Below are positions 32,159-39,976 of a stretch of DNA of 64,000 nt, one piece after another. Under the pieces are notes generated by a model that was given only the letters and a program-made list of their open reading frames with translations, was not told the origin of the DNA and did not search any database. Made by a program: the position numbers and the translations under genes. The stretch's first letter is position 1; each line of letters begins with the position of its first letter. The stretch is from Streptomyces chumphonensis (GTDB lineage: Bacteria; Actinomycetota; Actinomycetes; Streptomycetales; Streptomycetaceae): assembly GCF_014779715.1 (NCBI RefSeq), contig NZ_JACXYU010000002.1, positions 62,001-126,000 on the forward strand, read 5' to 3'.

Positions 32159-32693
32159 CCAGCAGCTCGAAGCACAGGTCCGGTCGGCGCGGGATGCCGA
32201 AGCGCTCGTCCCCGTAGGGGAAGGGGCTCGTCCGGCCGGTCCGCGCGTAGCCCCGTCGCACGTACCAGGCGATCAGGTCCTCGCGCTGGGTGATGACGGT
32301 CATCTCCATCATGCGGGCGCCCCACAGCGCGGCCGCGGTGCGCTCGGCCTCCGCCAGTACCCGGCGCCCGAGCCCGGCGCCCTGGAGACCGGGGCGGACC
32401 GCGAACATGCCGAAGTAGGCGACCGGTCCTTCCGGCCGCTCCCGCCGCTCCAGGTGGCAGCACGCGACCGGCAGCCCCTCCCGCTCCGCCACCAGGAGCC
32501 GGCTGCTGCGGTCCGCCACCAGTGCGCGCACCCCCTCGGGATCGGTGCGGCGGCCGTCCAGCAGGTCGGCCTCGGTCGTCCAGCCGGCGCGGCTGGACTC
32601 GCCCCGGTAGGCGGACTCCACGAGGGCGACCAGGGGATCGACGTCGCTCTCGGTGGCCGTCCGGAAGGTGAGGGCGGGCTGTGCGGTGTCCAT
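32142..32693 (-). CDS. GNAT-family N-acetyltransferase
   Basis: 183 residues. The acetyl-CoA pyrophosphate loop is VRPGLQGAGLGRRVLAEAE, the Q/R-x-x-G-x-G/A motif A, with FGMFAVRP before it and the C-terminal WYVRRGYARTGR motif B. The acceptor substrate is unknown. ATG 32693. Its stop lies inside the end of the convergent GDPD gene. Confidence 0.88.
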   Translation of the reverse strand: MDTAQPALTFRTATESDVDPLVALVESAYRGESSRAGWTTEADLLDGRRTDPEGVRALVADRSSRLLVAEREGLPVACCHLERRERPEGPVAYFGMFAVRPGLQGAGLGRRVLAEAERTAAALWGARMMEMTVITQREDLIAWYVRRGYARTGRTSPFPYGDERFGIPRRPDLCFELLVKPLG

Positions 32694-32791
32694 GGCGCCC
32701 GAGCCTAACCCGGCGCCTTCGGGTGCGGGCACCGCGCGGGAGGCCCTCCGCGAAGGGTCTCCCGCGGGGCGACAGCCCCTAGAGTCACCGC

Positions 32792-33184
32792 ATGGTTCAC
32801 GTACTGAGCAGCAGGGTGTTGTTGCGACCGACCGACCCGGAGGAGGCACGGGACTTCTACGGCAGGCGCGTGGGGCTCGCCGTCCAGCGGGAGTTCGGGA
32901 CCGGCCCCGAGCGGGGCACCGTCTACTTCCTCGGGGGCGGCTTCCTGGAGGTGTCCGGCCGCTCCGAGCGCCCCAGCGCGCCGGGGCTGCGGCTGTGGCT
33001 CCAGGTCGCCGACGCCGCCGAGGCGCACCGTGAGCTCGCCGACCGGGGCGTGGACGTGCTGCGCGCGCCGGTGCGCGAACCGTGGGGGCTGATCGAGATG
33101 TGGGTCGCCGCGCCGGACGACGTCCGGCTGTGCGTGGTGCAGATCCCCGACGACCACCCGCTGCGGTACCGGCCGGGCATCTGA
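32792..33184 (+). CDS. VOC (glyoxalase/bleomycin-resistance fold) protein
   Basis: 130 residues. Two beta-alpha-beta-beta-beta modules: DPEEARDFYGRRVGLAVQREF opens the first, and DAAEAHRELADRGVDVLRAP...PWGLIEMWVAAPDD the second. Such proteins are small metal-dependent lyases, dioxygenases or antibiotic-binding proteins; no specific activity can be assigned. It appears monocistronic, with the next gene 89 bp away. Confidence 0.83.
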   Translation: MVHVLSSRVLLRPTDPEEARDFYGRRVGLAVQREFGTGPERGTVYFLGGGFLEVSGRSERPSAPGLRLWLQVADAAEAHRELADRGVDVLRAPVREPWGLIEMWVAAPDDVRLCVVQIPDDHPLRYRPGI

Positions 33185-33273
33185 CGTCGACGCGCCCCCT
33201 CTGCCCCGGCGCGCCCCCATGCGCCACCGCCTCCTGAGGGCACACTCCCCGGCAAGGGGATGGGGAGGTGGCC

Positions 33274-33819
33274 ATGCACGGCCCGGCACTGGTCGGCTGG
33301 TTGCTGACGGGCGTGTGTGCGCTGGCGGGCGCGGTCTGTCTGACCCGCGCCCGCCGGGGGGCCGTCGGCGGCACGGCCGGCCGGGCGGCGCGGCGGGCGC
33401 GGGAGGCGGCCGTCGCCGAGACCGTCATGGCCTGGTCGATGGCCCTCATGTCGGTACCCGGCGCCCGGCTTCCCGGGCCGTTCTACGTGGCCCTGTTCGC
33501 CGCCTCGGCGCTGTGGGCGCTCAGCCTGCGCTCACGCGGGATGGGGCACCAGCTCCACCACCTCACCGAGGCGGCGGCCATGGGCTACCTGGTCCTCAGC
33601 ATGAGTGCCGGTCACCACGGCGGACCCGCCGTGGTGACCGGGGGCCTGCTGCTCTACTTCGCCGGGTACGCGGTGGCCGGCGGCGTCCGGCTGCTGCCCG
33701 TGCCGGCCGCCTCGGGCGGGCCCGGTCCCTCACCGTCGGCCGTCCTCGCCTCGCCCGGCGTGACCGACGCCTGCCGGCTCACCCTCGCGCTGGCCATGTG
33801 CGCGATGCTGCTGGGCTGA
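33274..33819 (+). CDS. DUF5134 integral membrane protein
   Basis: 181 residues with about five hydrophobic helices: WLLTGVCALAGAVCL, TVMAWSMALMSVP, FYVALFAASALWAL, AAMGYLVLSMSAG and TLALAMCAMLLG. The His-rich MGHQLHHL and SAGHHGG segments may bind metal. DUF5134 members often sit next to M56 peptidases, as here (85-bp gap). ATG 33274 is chosen because GGGGAGG ends 5-6 nt before it and covers the alternative GTG at 33268. Function unknown. Confidence 0.78.
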   Translation: MHGPALVGWLLTGVCALAGAVCLTRARRGAVGGTAGRAARRAREAAVAETVMAWSMALMSVPGARLPGPFYVALFAASALWALSLRSRGMGHQLHHLTEAAAMGYLVLSMSAGHHGGPAVVTGGLLLYFAGYAVAGGVRLLPVPAASGGPGPSPSAVLASPGVTDACRLTLALAMCAMLLG

Positions 33820-33904
33820 TGAGGCACACCGGGCCCGGTGAGGCGTGCGTCACTTCGGGACGGTCGGCGTACCGAGGGGTAGCGGGCCGTCCTAGGCTGG
33901 CGCC

Positions 33905-34855
33905 ATGACGGTCGCGTTCGCCCTCATCCTGCTGGGTGGCCTGACCGCGGCGACGGCGCCGCGGCTGCTGGCCCGGAGTTCCTGGGCGGATCGGGAACCG
34001 ATCCTCGCCCTGTGGGTGTGGCAGTGCGTCGTGGCGGCCGTCCTGCTGTGCTGCGTCCTGGCCATGGCCCTGTGCGGCGCGGAGGCGTGGCAGGCCGTCC
34101 GGGGCCATGTGTTCGCGCCCGCCCCCCAACAGGTCATCGACGCCTACGCGCTCTCCGGCGAGGGCGATCCGTGGGCCGCCGTGCTCGCCGTCGCGCTCTT
34201 CGGCGGCGGGGCCTGGACGGCGGCGATGCTCGGCCGGGAGGTGTTCGGCGTCCGTGCCGCGCGCCGGGCCCGCCGCGCGGAGCTGCGGGAGCGCTCGCCC
34301 CGGCTGCCCGGCGAGGAGGAGGCCGACGGGGGTCGGCTGACCGTGCTGGAGGACGCGCGTCCCGGCGCCTGGTGGCTGCCCGGCGCCGACGCCCGGCTGG
34401 TGATCACCACGGCGGCCCTGCACCGGCTCAAGGGACGTCAGCTCGACGCCGTCCTGGCACACGAGGAGGGGCACGTGCGGGCACGCCACGACTGGCTGCT
34501 GCACTCGTCCTCGGCCCTGGCCTCGGCCTTCCCCCGGGTGCCCGTCTTCCGGGCCTTCCGGCAGCAGATGCACCGCCTGGTGGAGCTGGCGGCCGACGAC
34601 GTCGCGTCCCGCCGCTGCGGCCGGCTGACCACGGCGCTGGCGCTGGTCGGGCTGAACGAGGACCGCGGGGTGTTCGGCCCGGGCGGCGACCACGCCCACG
34701 TCCACGACGACCTGCCGCAGCGGGTGAGCCGACTGCTCGGGCCCGCGAACCGGCTGTCGGTCGGGCGGCGGCTGCGCGTGACGGCGCTGGCCTCGCTCAT
34801 CCCCGTGGTCCCGCTGCTGGTCGCCTTCGTCCCCGGGCTGCGCGCGCTCGGCTGA
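33905..34855 (+). CDS. M56 family (BlaR1/MecR1-like) membrane metallopeptidase
   Basis: 316 residues. Membrane helices (1-20, ~36-58, ~95-110 and a C-terminal helix ~290-310) flank a zinc-protease domain with HEEGHVRARHDW (HExxH) and the downstream ELAADDVA helix that supplies the third ligand. M56 peptidases commonly cleave BlaI/MecI-type repressors, but no BlaI-like gene and no penicillin-sensor domain are present. It likely forms a unit with the preceding DUF5134 gene. A 12-bp-stem hairpin follows. Confidence 0.88.
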   Translation: MTVAFALILLGGLTAATAPRLLARSSWADREPILALWVWQCVVAAVLLCCVLAMALCGAEAWQAVRGHVFAPAPQQVIDAYALSGEGDPWAAVLAVALFGGGAWTAAMLGREVFGVRAARRARRAELRERSPRLPGEEEADGGRLTVLEDARPGAWWLPGADARLVITTAALHRLKGRQLDAVLAHEEGHVRARHDWLLHSSSALASAFPRVPVFRAFRQQMHRLVELAADDVASRRCGRLTTALALVGLNEDRGVFGPGGDHAHVHDDLPQRVSRLLGPANRLSVGRRLRVTALASLIPVVPLLVAFVPGLRALG

Positions 34856-34889
34856 GCCGCGTGGAGCCACGGGGCGGCGCGCACGACAG

Positions 34890-34930
34890 AGCCGGTCTCG
34901 GACGATCCCCCGCGTCGCCCGAGACCGGCT
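34890..34930 (+). terminator. Hairpin terminator after M56 gene
   Basis: A perfect 12-bp stem AGCCGGTCTCGG (34890-34901) and CCGAGACCGGCT (34919-34930) with a 17-nt loop. Confidence 0.75.
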
Positions 34931-34972
34931 GCCGGAGTGCTCCGAAGGAGCGTGCTCCGGCACCTGGCTGAG

Positions 34973-34995
34973 TATATTGGCTGGGAGCCAGTCAA
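34973..34995 (+). promoter_or_regulatory. TetR promoter and operator (TTGGCTGG-N3-CCAGTCAA)
   Basis: A -10-like TATATT (34973-34978) overlaps a 19-bp inverted repeat TTGGCTGG-GAG-CCAGTCAA (34977-34995; 7 of 8 arm positions pair). It sits 15 bp before the tetR ATG, so it is very probably the autorepression site. Confidence 0.7.
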
Positions 34996-35010
34996 CGCAG
35001 GAGTTACAGC

Positions 35011-35709
35011 ATGTCCCCTCGGAGCGCTTCGGTCAACGAAGAATTGCGCCGACGCTCGCGCGAGCGACTGCTGCAGGCGACGGTGGAACTGGTCGACGAG
35101 CGCGGCTACGAGGCCACCACGCTCGGGGACATCGCGGGCCGCGCCGGCGCCGCGCGCGGGTTGATCTCGTACTACTTCCCGGGCAAGCGGCAGTTGCTGC
35201 AGTCGGCGGTGCACCGTCTGATGCACCGCACCCTCAGTGCCGCCCTGGACGCCGATCCGCGGCCGGAGGGGCCCGAGGCGGGGAGCGAGATGCTGGCGCG
35301 GGCGATCGACGCCGTCCTGGGACTGGCCCGCACGCATCCCACCCTGATGCGCACCCACATGGCGGGCATCCTGCAGCAGGAGGGCTTCGTGCAGTGCGAG
35401 GAGCAGCAGCGGCTCGCGGCGGAGTTGCGCCGGGCGATGACCTCGTACGGCGCCCCGGACGTGGACGCCGACTACCCGCTGCTTCGGGCGCTGTTGATGG
35501 GGGCCGTCGTGGCGCTCCTGCTGCCGGGCATCCCCATGCCGCTGCCCCGGCTGCGCGCCGAACTGTTCAGCCGCTACGGCCTGGACTGGCGGCTCGGGGT
35601 GCCGCCGGGCGGTGAACCGCACGGCGGCACCCGTGAGTTGCGGGCCCTGCGCGAGACGTGCCGGTGTGGCGGGGTCAGCGGCGGTAGCGGGGCTGCGTCT
35701 GGACGTTGA
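35011..35709 (+). CDS. TetR-family transcriptional regulator
   Basis: 232 residues. The N-terminal helix-turn-helix reads LLQATVELVDERGYEATTLGDIAGRAGAARGLISYYFPGKRQLLQ in the usual TetR order (~residues 20-65); the remainder is an all-helical ligand domain. An operator-like palindrome over its own promoter implies autorepression. The next gene is convergent and overlaps by 35 nt, so no co-transcribed target is visible, and its regulon may lie elsewhere. The last ~40 residues are Gly/Arg-rich and may be disordered. The GGAG ribosome site lies upstream of ATG 35011. Confidence 0.9.
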   Translation: MSPRSASVNEELRRRSRERLLQATVELVDERGYEATTLGDIAGRAGAARGLISYYFPGKRQLLQSAVHRLMHRTLSAALDADPRPEGPEAGSEMLARAIDAVLGLARTHPTLMRTHMAGILQQEGFVQCEEQQRLAAELRRAMTSYGAPDVDADYPLLRALLMGAVVALLLPGIPMPLPRLRAELFSRYGLDWRLGVPPGGEPHGGTRELRALRETCRCGGVSGGSGAASGR

Positions 35710-37159
35710 GCTCGTCCATCCGCACCCGCTTCGCGCCGTCGGTGCGCCGGTCGTCGATCCGCAGGACGTCGAACCCGTTCTGGTCGCTCGAGTAGATGTG
35801 GCCGTTGTAGTAGTAGGCGGACCAGGTGCCGCCGAACGTCAGCCGCTCGGTCGACTCCGGGCCCCGCTCGAAGTAGCCGATCTCCTTCGGACGGCGGGAG
35901 TCGGTGAAGTCCCAGACGGAGATGCCGCCCTGGTACCACGACTGCACCATGACGTCGCGGCCGCGCACCGGGATCAGCGAGCCGTTGTGGGCGACGCAGT
36001 TCTCGGTGTCCGCCTGGTGCCGGGGGATCTTGTAGTAGTTGACGAAGTCGAGGCGCGACTTCGCGCCCTTGCCCCTGATGTGGTAGATGCCGTCGGCACC
36101 CTTCTCGTCACCGGTGCGCTCGTTGCAGGTGGCACCGACGCCGCCCCCGAGCTCGTCGGTGAAGACGACCTTGCGTCCGTTCTGGCTGAACGTCGCGGAG
36201 TGCCAGAAGGCGAAGTTCTCCCGGTCCTGCACCCGGTCGATCACCCGTGGCCGCTCCGGCCGGCTGATGTCGAGCAGTACGCCGTCCCCCATGCAGGCCC
36301 CGGCCGCGAGGCGCAGGGCGGGGTAGGCGGTGATGTCGTGGCAGCCGGTGGTGGGGACGTTGTCCGGGCGGTCCTCCTCGCCCGGGTACCCGCCGTCGGG
36401 GAACAGCCGGGCGAAGGAGACGAGTTCGGCCCGCTCCGGCGCCGTGCGGGGCACCTCGACGATCGAGATGCCGTCGTGCGGCGGCCGGCAGTCGGGGAAG
36501 ACGTCGCGGGGGAAGTAGGACGAGACGTAGACGTGGATCTTCTTCTTGCCCGGAACGAGGGTGTGGGTGTGCGAACCGCACGGAGTCTCCACGGCGGAGA
36601 CGTAGCGCGGGTGGCTCTTGTCGCTGATGTCGAAGACGCGGATGCCCTCCCAGGAGCTCTTCTCGGTGGCGGGCTGCGAGACGCTGGTGCAGCTGTCGTC
36701 GCTGCGGGAGGAGTCCACGGAGAGGAAGAGCAGGTCGCCCGAGACCGAGATGTCGTTCTGGCCGCCCGGGCAGAGCACCTGGCTGACGACGCGCGGCGAC
36801 GCGGGCGTGCTGATGTCGTAGACGACGAAGCCGTCGTAGTTTCCGACGAACGCGTGGTCGCCTTGGAAGGCGATGTCCGTGTTGGTCCCGGTCAGCGCGG
36901 TCCTGGGCATCGTGGTCAGGTGGGAGATGTTGTCGCTGTGGACGATCTCGCCCGGTTCCGGCAGCTCCCCACGGGCGACGGCGGCCTCGATGGCCGCCTC
37001 CTTCGGCTCCGAGGCGACCTCGGGCGCGGGCTGCGGGGTCACCGGGTCGGGAACGGCGAGCGCGGGGCCCGCCGTGAGCAGCGAGGCGAACAGGCCGGCG
37101 GCCGCCGCGGCCACCGCTATGCGTCTGCGCCGTGCGGGGGGTGAGGGCAACGACGTCAC
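35675..37159 (-). CDS. Secreted LVIVD-repeat beta-propeller protein
   Basis: 494 residues. A signal peptide (RRRRIAVAAAAAGLFASLLTAGPALA) is followed by LVIVD-type repeats: HAFVGNYDGFVVYDISTPASPRVV, IRVFDISDKSHPRYVS, GVLLDISRPERPRVID and ISVWDFTDSRRPKEIGYF. They form a beta-propeller outside the cell. Paired cysteines (CPGGQND, CGSHTHT, CRPPHDG, TTGCHDI) could make disulfides. Several exposed His/Asp motifs (HDGIS, CHDIT, FWHS) might bind metal. Enzymatic function is unknown. Divergent from a DUF305 lipoprotein, a neighbour I also associate with such genes. GTG 37159 follows GGAGAAG. Confidence 0.83.
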   Translation of the reverse strand: MTSLPSPPARRRRIAVAAAAAGLFASLLTAGPALAVPDPVTPQPAPEVASEPKEAAIEAAVARGELPEPGEIVHSDNISHLTTMPRTALTGTNTDIAFQGDHAFVGNYDGFVVYDISTPASPRVVSQVLCPGGQNDISVSGDLLFLSVDSSRSDDSCTSVSQPATEKSSWEGIRVFDISDKSHPRYVSAVETPCGSHTHTLVPGKKKIHVYVSSYFPRDVFPDCRPPHDGISIVEVPRTAPERAELVSFARLFPDGGYPGEEDRPDNVPTTGCHDITAYPALRLAAGACMGDGVLLDISRPERPRVIDRVQDRENFAFWHSATFSQNGRKVVFTDELGGGVGATCNERTGDEKGADGIYHIRGKGAKSRLDFVNYYKIPRHQADTENCVAHNGSLIPVRGRDVMVQSWYQGGISVWDFTDSRRPKEIGYFERGPESTERLTFGGTWSAYYYNGHIYSSDQNGFDVLRIDDRRTDGAKRVRMDELNVQTQPRYRR

Positions 37160-37224
37160 GGACTTCTCCTTCCGCCCTCCCGGTCGGGGAGGCGCTCGGT
37201 CAGGAACTTCGTGCAGTATGGCGC

Positions 37225-37236
37225 TTACATGTACAG
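37225..37236. promoter_or_regulatory. TACATGTA palindrome in the LVIVD/DUF305 divergent promoter
   Basis: TTACATGTACAG, holding the 8-bp palindrome TACATGTA. An 11-bp stretch (TACATGTACAG) recurs at 47966-47976 upstream of the FUSC gene, in the same orientation relative to DUF305 and FUSC. It may be an operator or part of a shared promoter type. Confidence 0.4.
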
Positions 37237-37338
37237 ATCAACAGAGGAAGGCGCAGTCTTGTCCGCAAGCGCACGTCGGGCGGCCGAACAGCACCGCCCG
37301 CGTGTGCGCGCGCCCACCACGCCACAGGAGGAGACGTC

Positions 37339-38019
37339 GTGATGAACCGTCAGCACCGGCGCGTGTCCGGGAGCCTCACCGCCCTGGCGGCCCTGCTCGG
37401 ACTGGCCGCCCTGACCGTCGGCTGCACCGGCGGCACCGAGGGGAGTCCGGCCGCCGGCCCCTCGGTCATCGCACCGGGCGCGCCGGGCGAGCGGGCACAC
37501 ACCCTCTCCCCCCAGGAGGCGGAGGCGCAGGGGCGCAAGGAGCGCCAGCCCAACAGCGCCGACATCGACTACATGAGCCGCATGGTCGTGCACCACGAGC
37601 AGGCGCTGGTGATGGCCGACCTGGCGCCCGAGCGGGCGGGCGGTGCGCCGGTGCGGAAGCTGGCCGACCGCATCCGGGCCGCCCAGGACCCGGAGATCAC
37701 CGCCATGCGGGCCTGGCTCGAGCGGCACGCCCCCGACCGTGCCGAGGAGAGCGGCTCGGACGCGTCCGGGCACGGGCACTCCCACGGCGACATGCCGGGG
37801 ATGGCGACCGAGGAGGAGTTGGCGGAGCTGCGAGCCGCGGAGGGCGCGGCGTTCGACGCCCTGTTCCTGGAGCTGATGATCGACCACCACAACGGGGCGG
37901 TGACCATGGTCGCCGAGGTGCTCGGCGCGGGCAACGACGTCCGGGTGGAGGAACTCGCGGCCGACACGGCGGCGCAGCAGTCGGCCGAGGTCGAACGGAT
38001 GCGGGCGATGAGGGGCTGA
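37339..38019 (+). CDS. DUF305 lipoprotein
   Basis: 226 residues. The signal sequence ends in a lipobox-like LTVGC, so the protein is probably lipid-anchored outside the membrane. The DUF305 (ferritin-like) halves each carry a metal-type motif: YMSRMVVHHEQALVMAD and LFLELMIDHHNGAVTMVAEV, linked by a His-rich loop (GHGHSHGDMPGM). DUF305 proteins are often tied to copper or other metals, though function is poorly known. AGGAGG precedes the GTG at 37339; the ATG at 37342 is an alternative. It shares a divergent promoter with the LVIVD protein. Confidence 0.87.
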   Translation: MMNRQHRRVSGSLTALAALLGLAALTVGCTGGTEGSPAAGPSVIAPGAPGERAHTLSPQEAEAQGRKERQPNSADIDYMSRMVVHHEQALVMADLAPERAGGAPVRKLADRIRAAQDPEITAMRAWLERHAPDRAEESGSDASGHGHSHGDMPGMATEEELAELRAAEGAAFDALFLELMIDHHNGAVTMVAEVLGAGNDVRVEELAADTAAQQSAEVERMRAMRG

Positions 38020-38140
38020 GTACCGCTGGAGGCGCCCGCCAAAGCGGCTCGACGGACGTCCGTGACCCGGCCGCCGGCCTCCCGCGCGGCGGCTTCCGGT
38101 GCCATGCTGGACGGTATCCGGGCGAAGGGAGAGCCCAGCC

Positions 38141-39502
38141 GTGAGTGCTCTCAAGCGCGTTGCCGTCGTCGGTTCCGGACCCAGCGGGGTCTACACCGTG
38201 CAGGCGCTGCTGGACCAGGATCCCTCGGCCGCGCTGGCGGTGGACGTCCTGGACCGGCTGCCGTGCCCCTACGGCCTCGTCCGCTACGGCGTCGCCCCCG
38301 ACCACGAGAAGATCAAGTCCCTCCAGCAGAACCTCCGCAGGGTACTGGAGGACCCGCGGGTGCGGTTCGTCGGCAACGTGCGCGTCGGGGACGACGGCGT
38401 GTCCACCGAGGAGCTCCGCGAGCTCTACCAGGCCGTCGTCTACTGCGTCGGAGCGGCCGCGGACCGCAGGCTCGGCATCCCCGGTGAGGACCTCGACGGC
38501 AGCTGCTCGGCCACCGACTTCGTCTCCTGGTACAGCGGTCACCCCGACGCCCGGGACGGCTTCCCCCTCGCCGCCCCGTCGGTGGTGGTGATCGGGGTCG
38601 GCAACGTCGCCGTCGACGTGGCCCGCATGCTCGTCCGGGGTGCCGCGGAGCTGCACGGGACGGACATGCCGCAACGCCCTCTGGAGGACCTGGTGCACGG
38701 CGGCTCGCGCACCGTGCACGTGGTCGGGCGGCGCGGCCCCTCGCAGGCGAAGTTCACCACCCGGGAGTTGCGCGAGCTGGGCACCCTGCCGGGCGTGCGG
38801 ACGCTCGTCCGCGAAGCGGAACTGGCACGCGACCCGGGGTACGTGCGGCCGGAGGGTCTGCCGGGGCCCGTACGGCGCAACCTGGCCGCGCTCGGGGACT
38901 GGAGCCGCGGCGGGGCGGCGGGGTCGGGCCGCCGCATCGAGCTGCGCTTCTTCCTCCGCCCGGTCGAGATCCTCGGGAGCGACACCGGCACGGTCCGGGC
39001 CGTGCGCTTCGAACGGACGGAACCGGACGGCCGGGGCGGTGTCCGGGGGACGGGCTCGTTCGAGGACATCGAGGCCCGATGGGTCCTGCGGTCGGTCGGC
39101 TACCGAGGGGTACCGCTTCCCGGGCTGCCGTTCGACGCGTCGCGCGGCACGGTTCCGCACGACGGCGGCAGGGTCCTGCGCGACGGGCGGCCCTCGCCCG
39201 GCGAGTACGTGGCCGGTTGGATCAAGCGGGGGCCCACCGGTGTCATCGGCACGAACCGGCCGTGCGCCAAGGAGACGGTGGCGGCGCTGCTGGCGGACGC
39301 CGACGCCCTCGCGGCGCGCCCGGTGGCCGAGGCCGATCCGCTGGCCCGGCTCGGCGCCCGGGGCCGCACCCCCGTGCCGTGGTCGGGGTGGCTGAACGTC
39401 GAGGCCGCCGAGGCGCTGCTGGGCGGCAGCCTCGGCCGCGCGACGGCGAAGATCGCGGACTGGGACGGCCTGCTCGCGGCGGCACGGGGTACCGGCCGCT
39501 GA
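38141..39502 (+). CDS. FAD-dependent ferredoxin/adrenodoxin-type NADP reductase (FprA-like)
   Basis: 453 residues. FAD motif VAVVGSGPSGVYTVQALL, LPCPYGLVRYGVAPDHEKIK (a hallmark of the adrenodoxin-reductase group), NADP motif VVIGVGNVAVDVARML, then IKRGPTGVIGTNRPCAKETV near the C-terminus. Length matches mycobacterial FprA (about 456). It passes electrons between NADPH and ferredoxin for cytochrome P450s or other systems. The GTG at 38141 is preceded by AAGGGAG. No ferredoxin or P450 is adjacent. The stop is 12 bp from the stop of the convergent ArsR gene. Confidence 0.92.
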   Translation: MSALKRVAVVGSGPSGVYTVQALLDQDPSAALAVDVLDRLPCPYGLVRYGVAPDHEKIKSLQQNLRRVLEDPRVRFVGNVRVGDDGVSTEELRELYQAVVYCVGAAADRRLGIPGEDLDGSCSATDFVSWYSGHPDARDGFPLAAPSVVVIGVGNVAVDVARMLVRGAAELHGTDMPQRPLEDLVHGGSRTVHVVGRRGPSQAKFTTRELRELGTLPGVRTLVREAELARDPGYVRPEGLPGPVRRNLAALGDWSRGGAAGSGRRIELRFFLRPVEILGSDTGTVRAVRFERTEPDGRGGVRGTGSFEDIEARWVLRSVGYRGVPLPGLPFDASRGTVPHDGGRVLRDGRPSPGEYVAGWIKRGPTGVIGTNRPCAKETVAALLADADALAARPVAEADPLARLGARGRTPVPWSGWLNVEAAEALLGGSLGRATAKIADWDGLLAAARGTGR

Positions 39503-39514
39503 GGCCGGCGGCGG

Positions 39515-39871
39515 TCAGGCGCGCCGGACGGCCTCGGCCTGCGCGGCGGCCAGCACGCTGTCCAGCAGCCCGGGGAAGAGGGCCTGGAGGTCGTCCCGGC
39601 GCAGCCGGTTGAGTTTGGCCGTCCCCCGATAGGTCTGCCTGATGACTCCGCACTCCCGTAGGACGCGGAAGTGGTGCGTCGTCGTCGACTTGCTGACGGG
39701 CAGGTCCAGGGCCGAGCAGCTCTGCTCGGCCGGCCCGGCGGCCAGCCGGCGGACCACCGCCAGGCGCATCGGGTCGGCGAGCGCGTGCAGCACGCCCTCC
39801 AGGCGGATCTCCGAGCGGTGCGGGTGGGGCAGGTCCCGGCCGGCGGCGGAAGGGGCGGATGGCGTCGTCAC
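39515..39871 (-). CDS. ArsR-family transcriptional regulator
   Basis: 118 residues. A winged helix-turn-helix: LHALADPMRLAVVRRLA, LDLPVSKSTTTHHFRVLRECGVI (recognition helix) and the wing TYRGTAKLNRLRRDDL. The single Cys pair does not form a classical metal-binding CxC, so the signal is probably an organic electrophile or redox cue rather than arsenic (inference). It is divergent from an old yellow enzyme gene, a pairing seen for ArsR-type repressors that respond to enones or quinones. GTG 39871 has a weak ribosome site. Two identical-format dyads lie between the two genes. Confidence 0.9.
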   Translation of the reverse strand: MTTPSAPSAAGRDLPHPHRSEIRLEGVLHALADPMRLAVVRRLAAGPAEQSCSALDLPVSKSTTTHHFRVLRECGVIRQTYRGTAKLNRLRRDDLQALFPGLLDSVLAAAQAEAVRRA

Positions 39872-39881
39872 GGTTCCATCG

Positions 39882-39931
39882 TACGAGAATCCTCGTAGTT
39901 TGACATTCGCCGTACTACGACGAGTATCGTA
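39882..39931. promoter_or_regulatory. Two TACGA-N6-TCGTA operators between arsR-like and old yellow enzyme genes
   Basis: Copy 1 is TACGA-GAATCC-TCGTA (39882-39897); copy 2 is TACGA-CGAGTA-TCGTA (39916-39931). They are 34 bp apart centre to centre. A TTGACA -35 box for the rightward gene lies between them (39900-39905), with TATCGT (39925-39930) as a possible -10 inside copy 2. Their position and symmetry make them strong ArsR-type operators. Confidence 0.75.
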
Positions 39932-39976
39932 TGACTGCGCGCACCGAGGCGCGCCACCGTTTCCGAGGAGCCTTAC

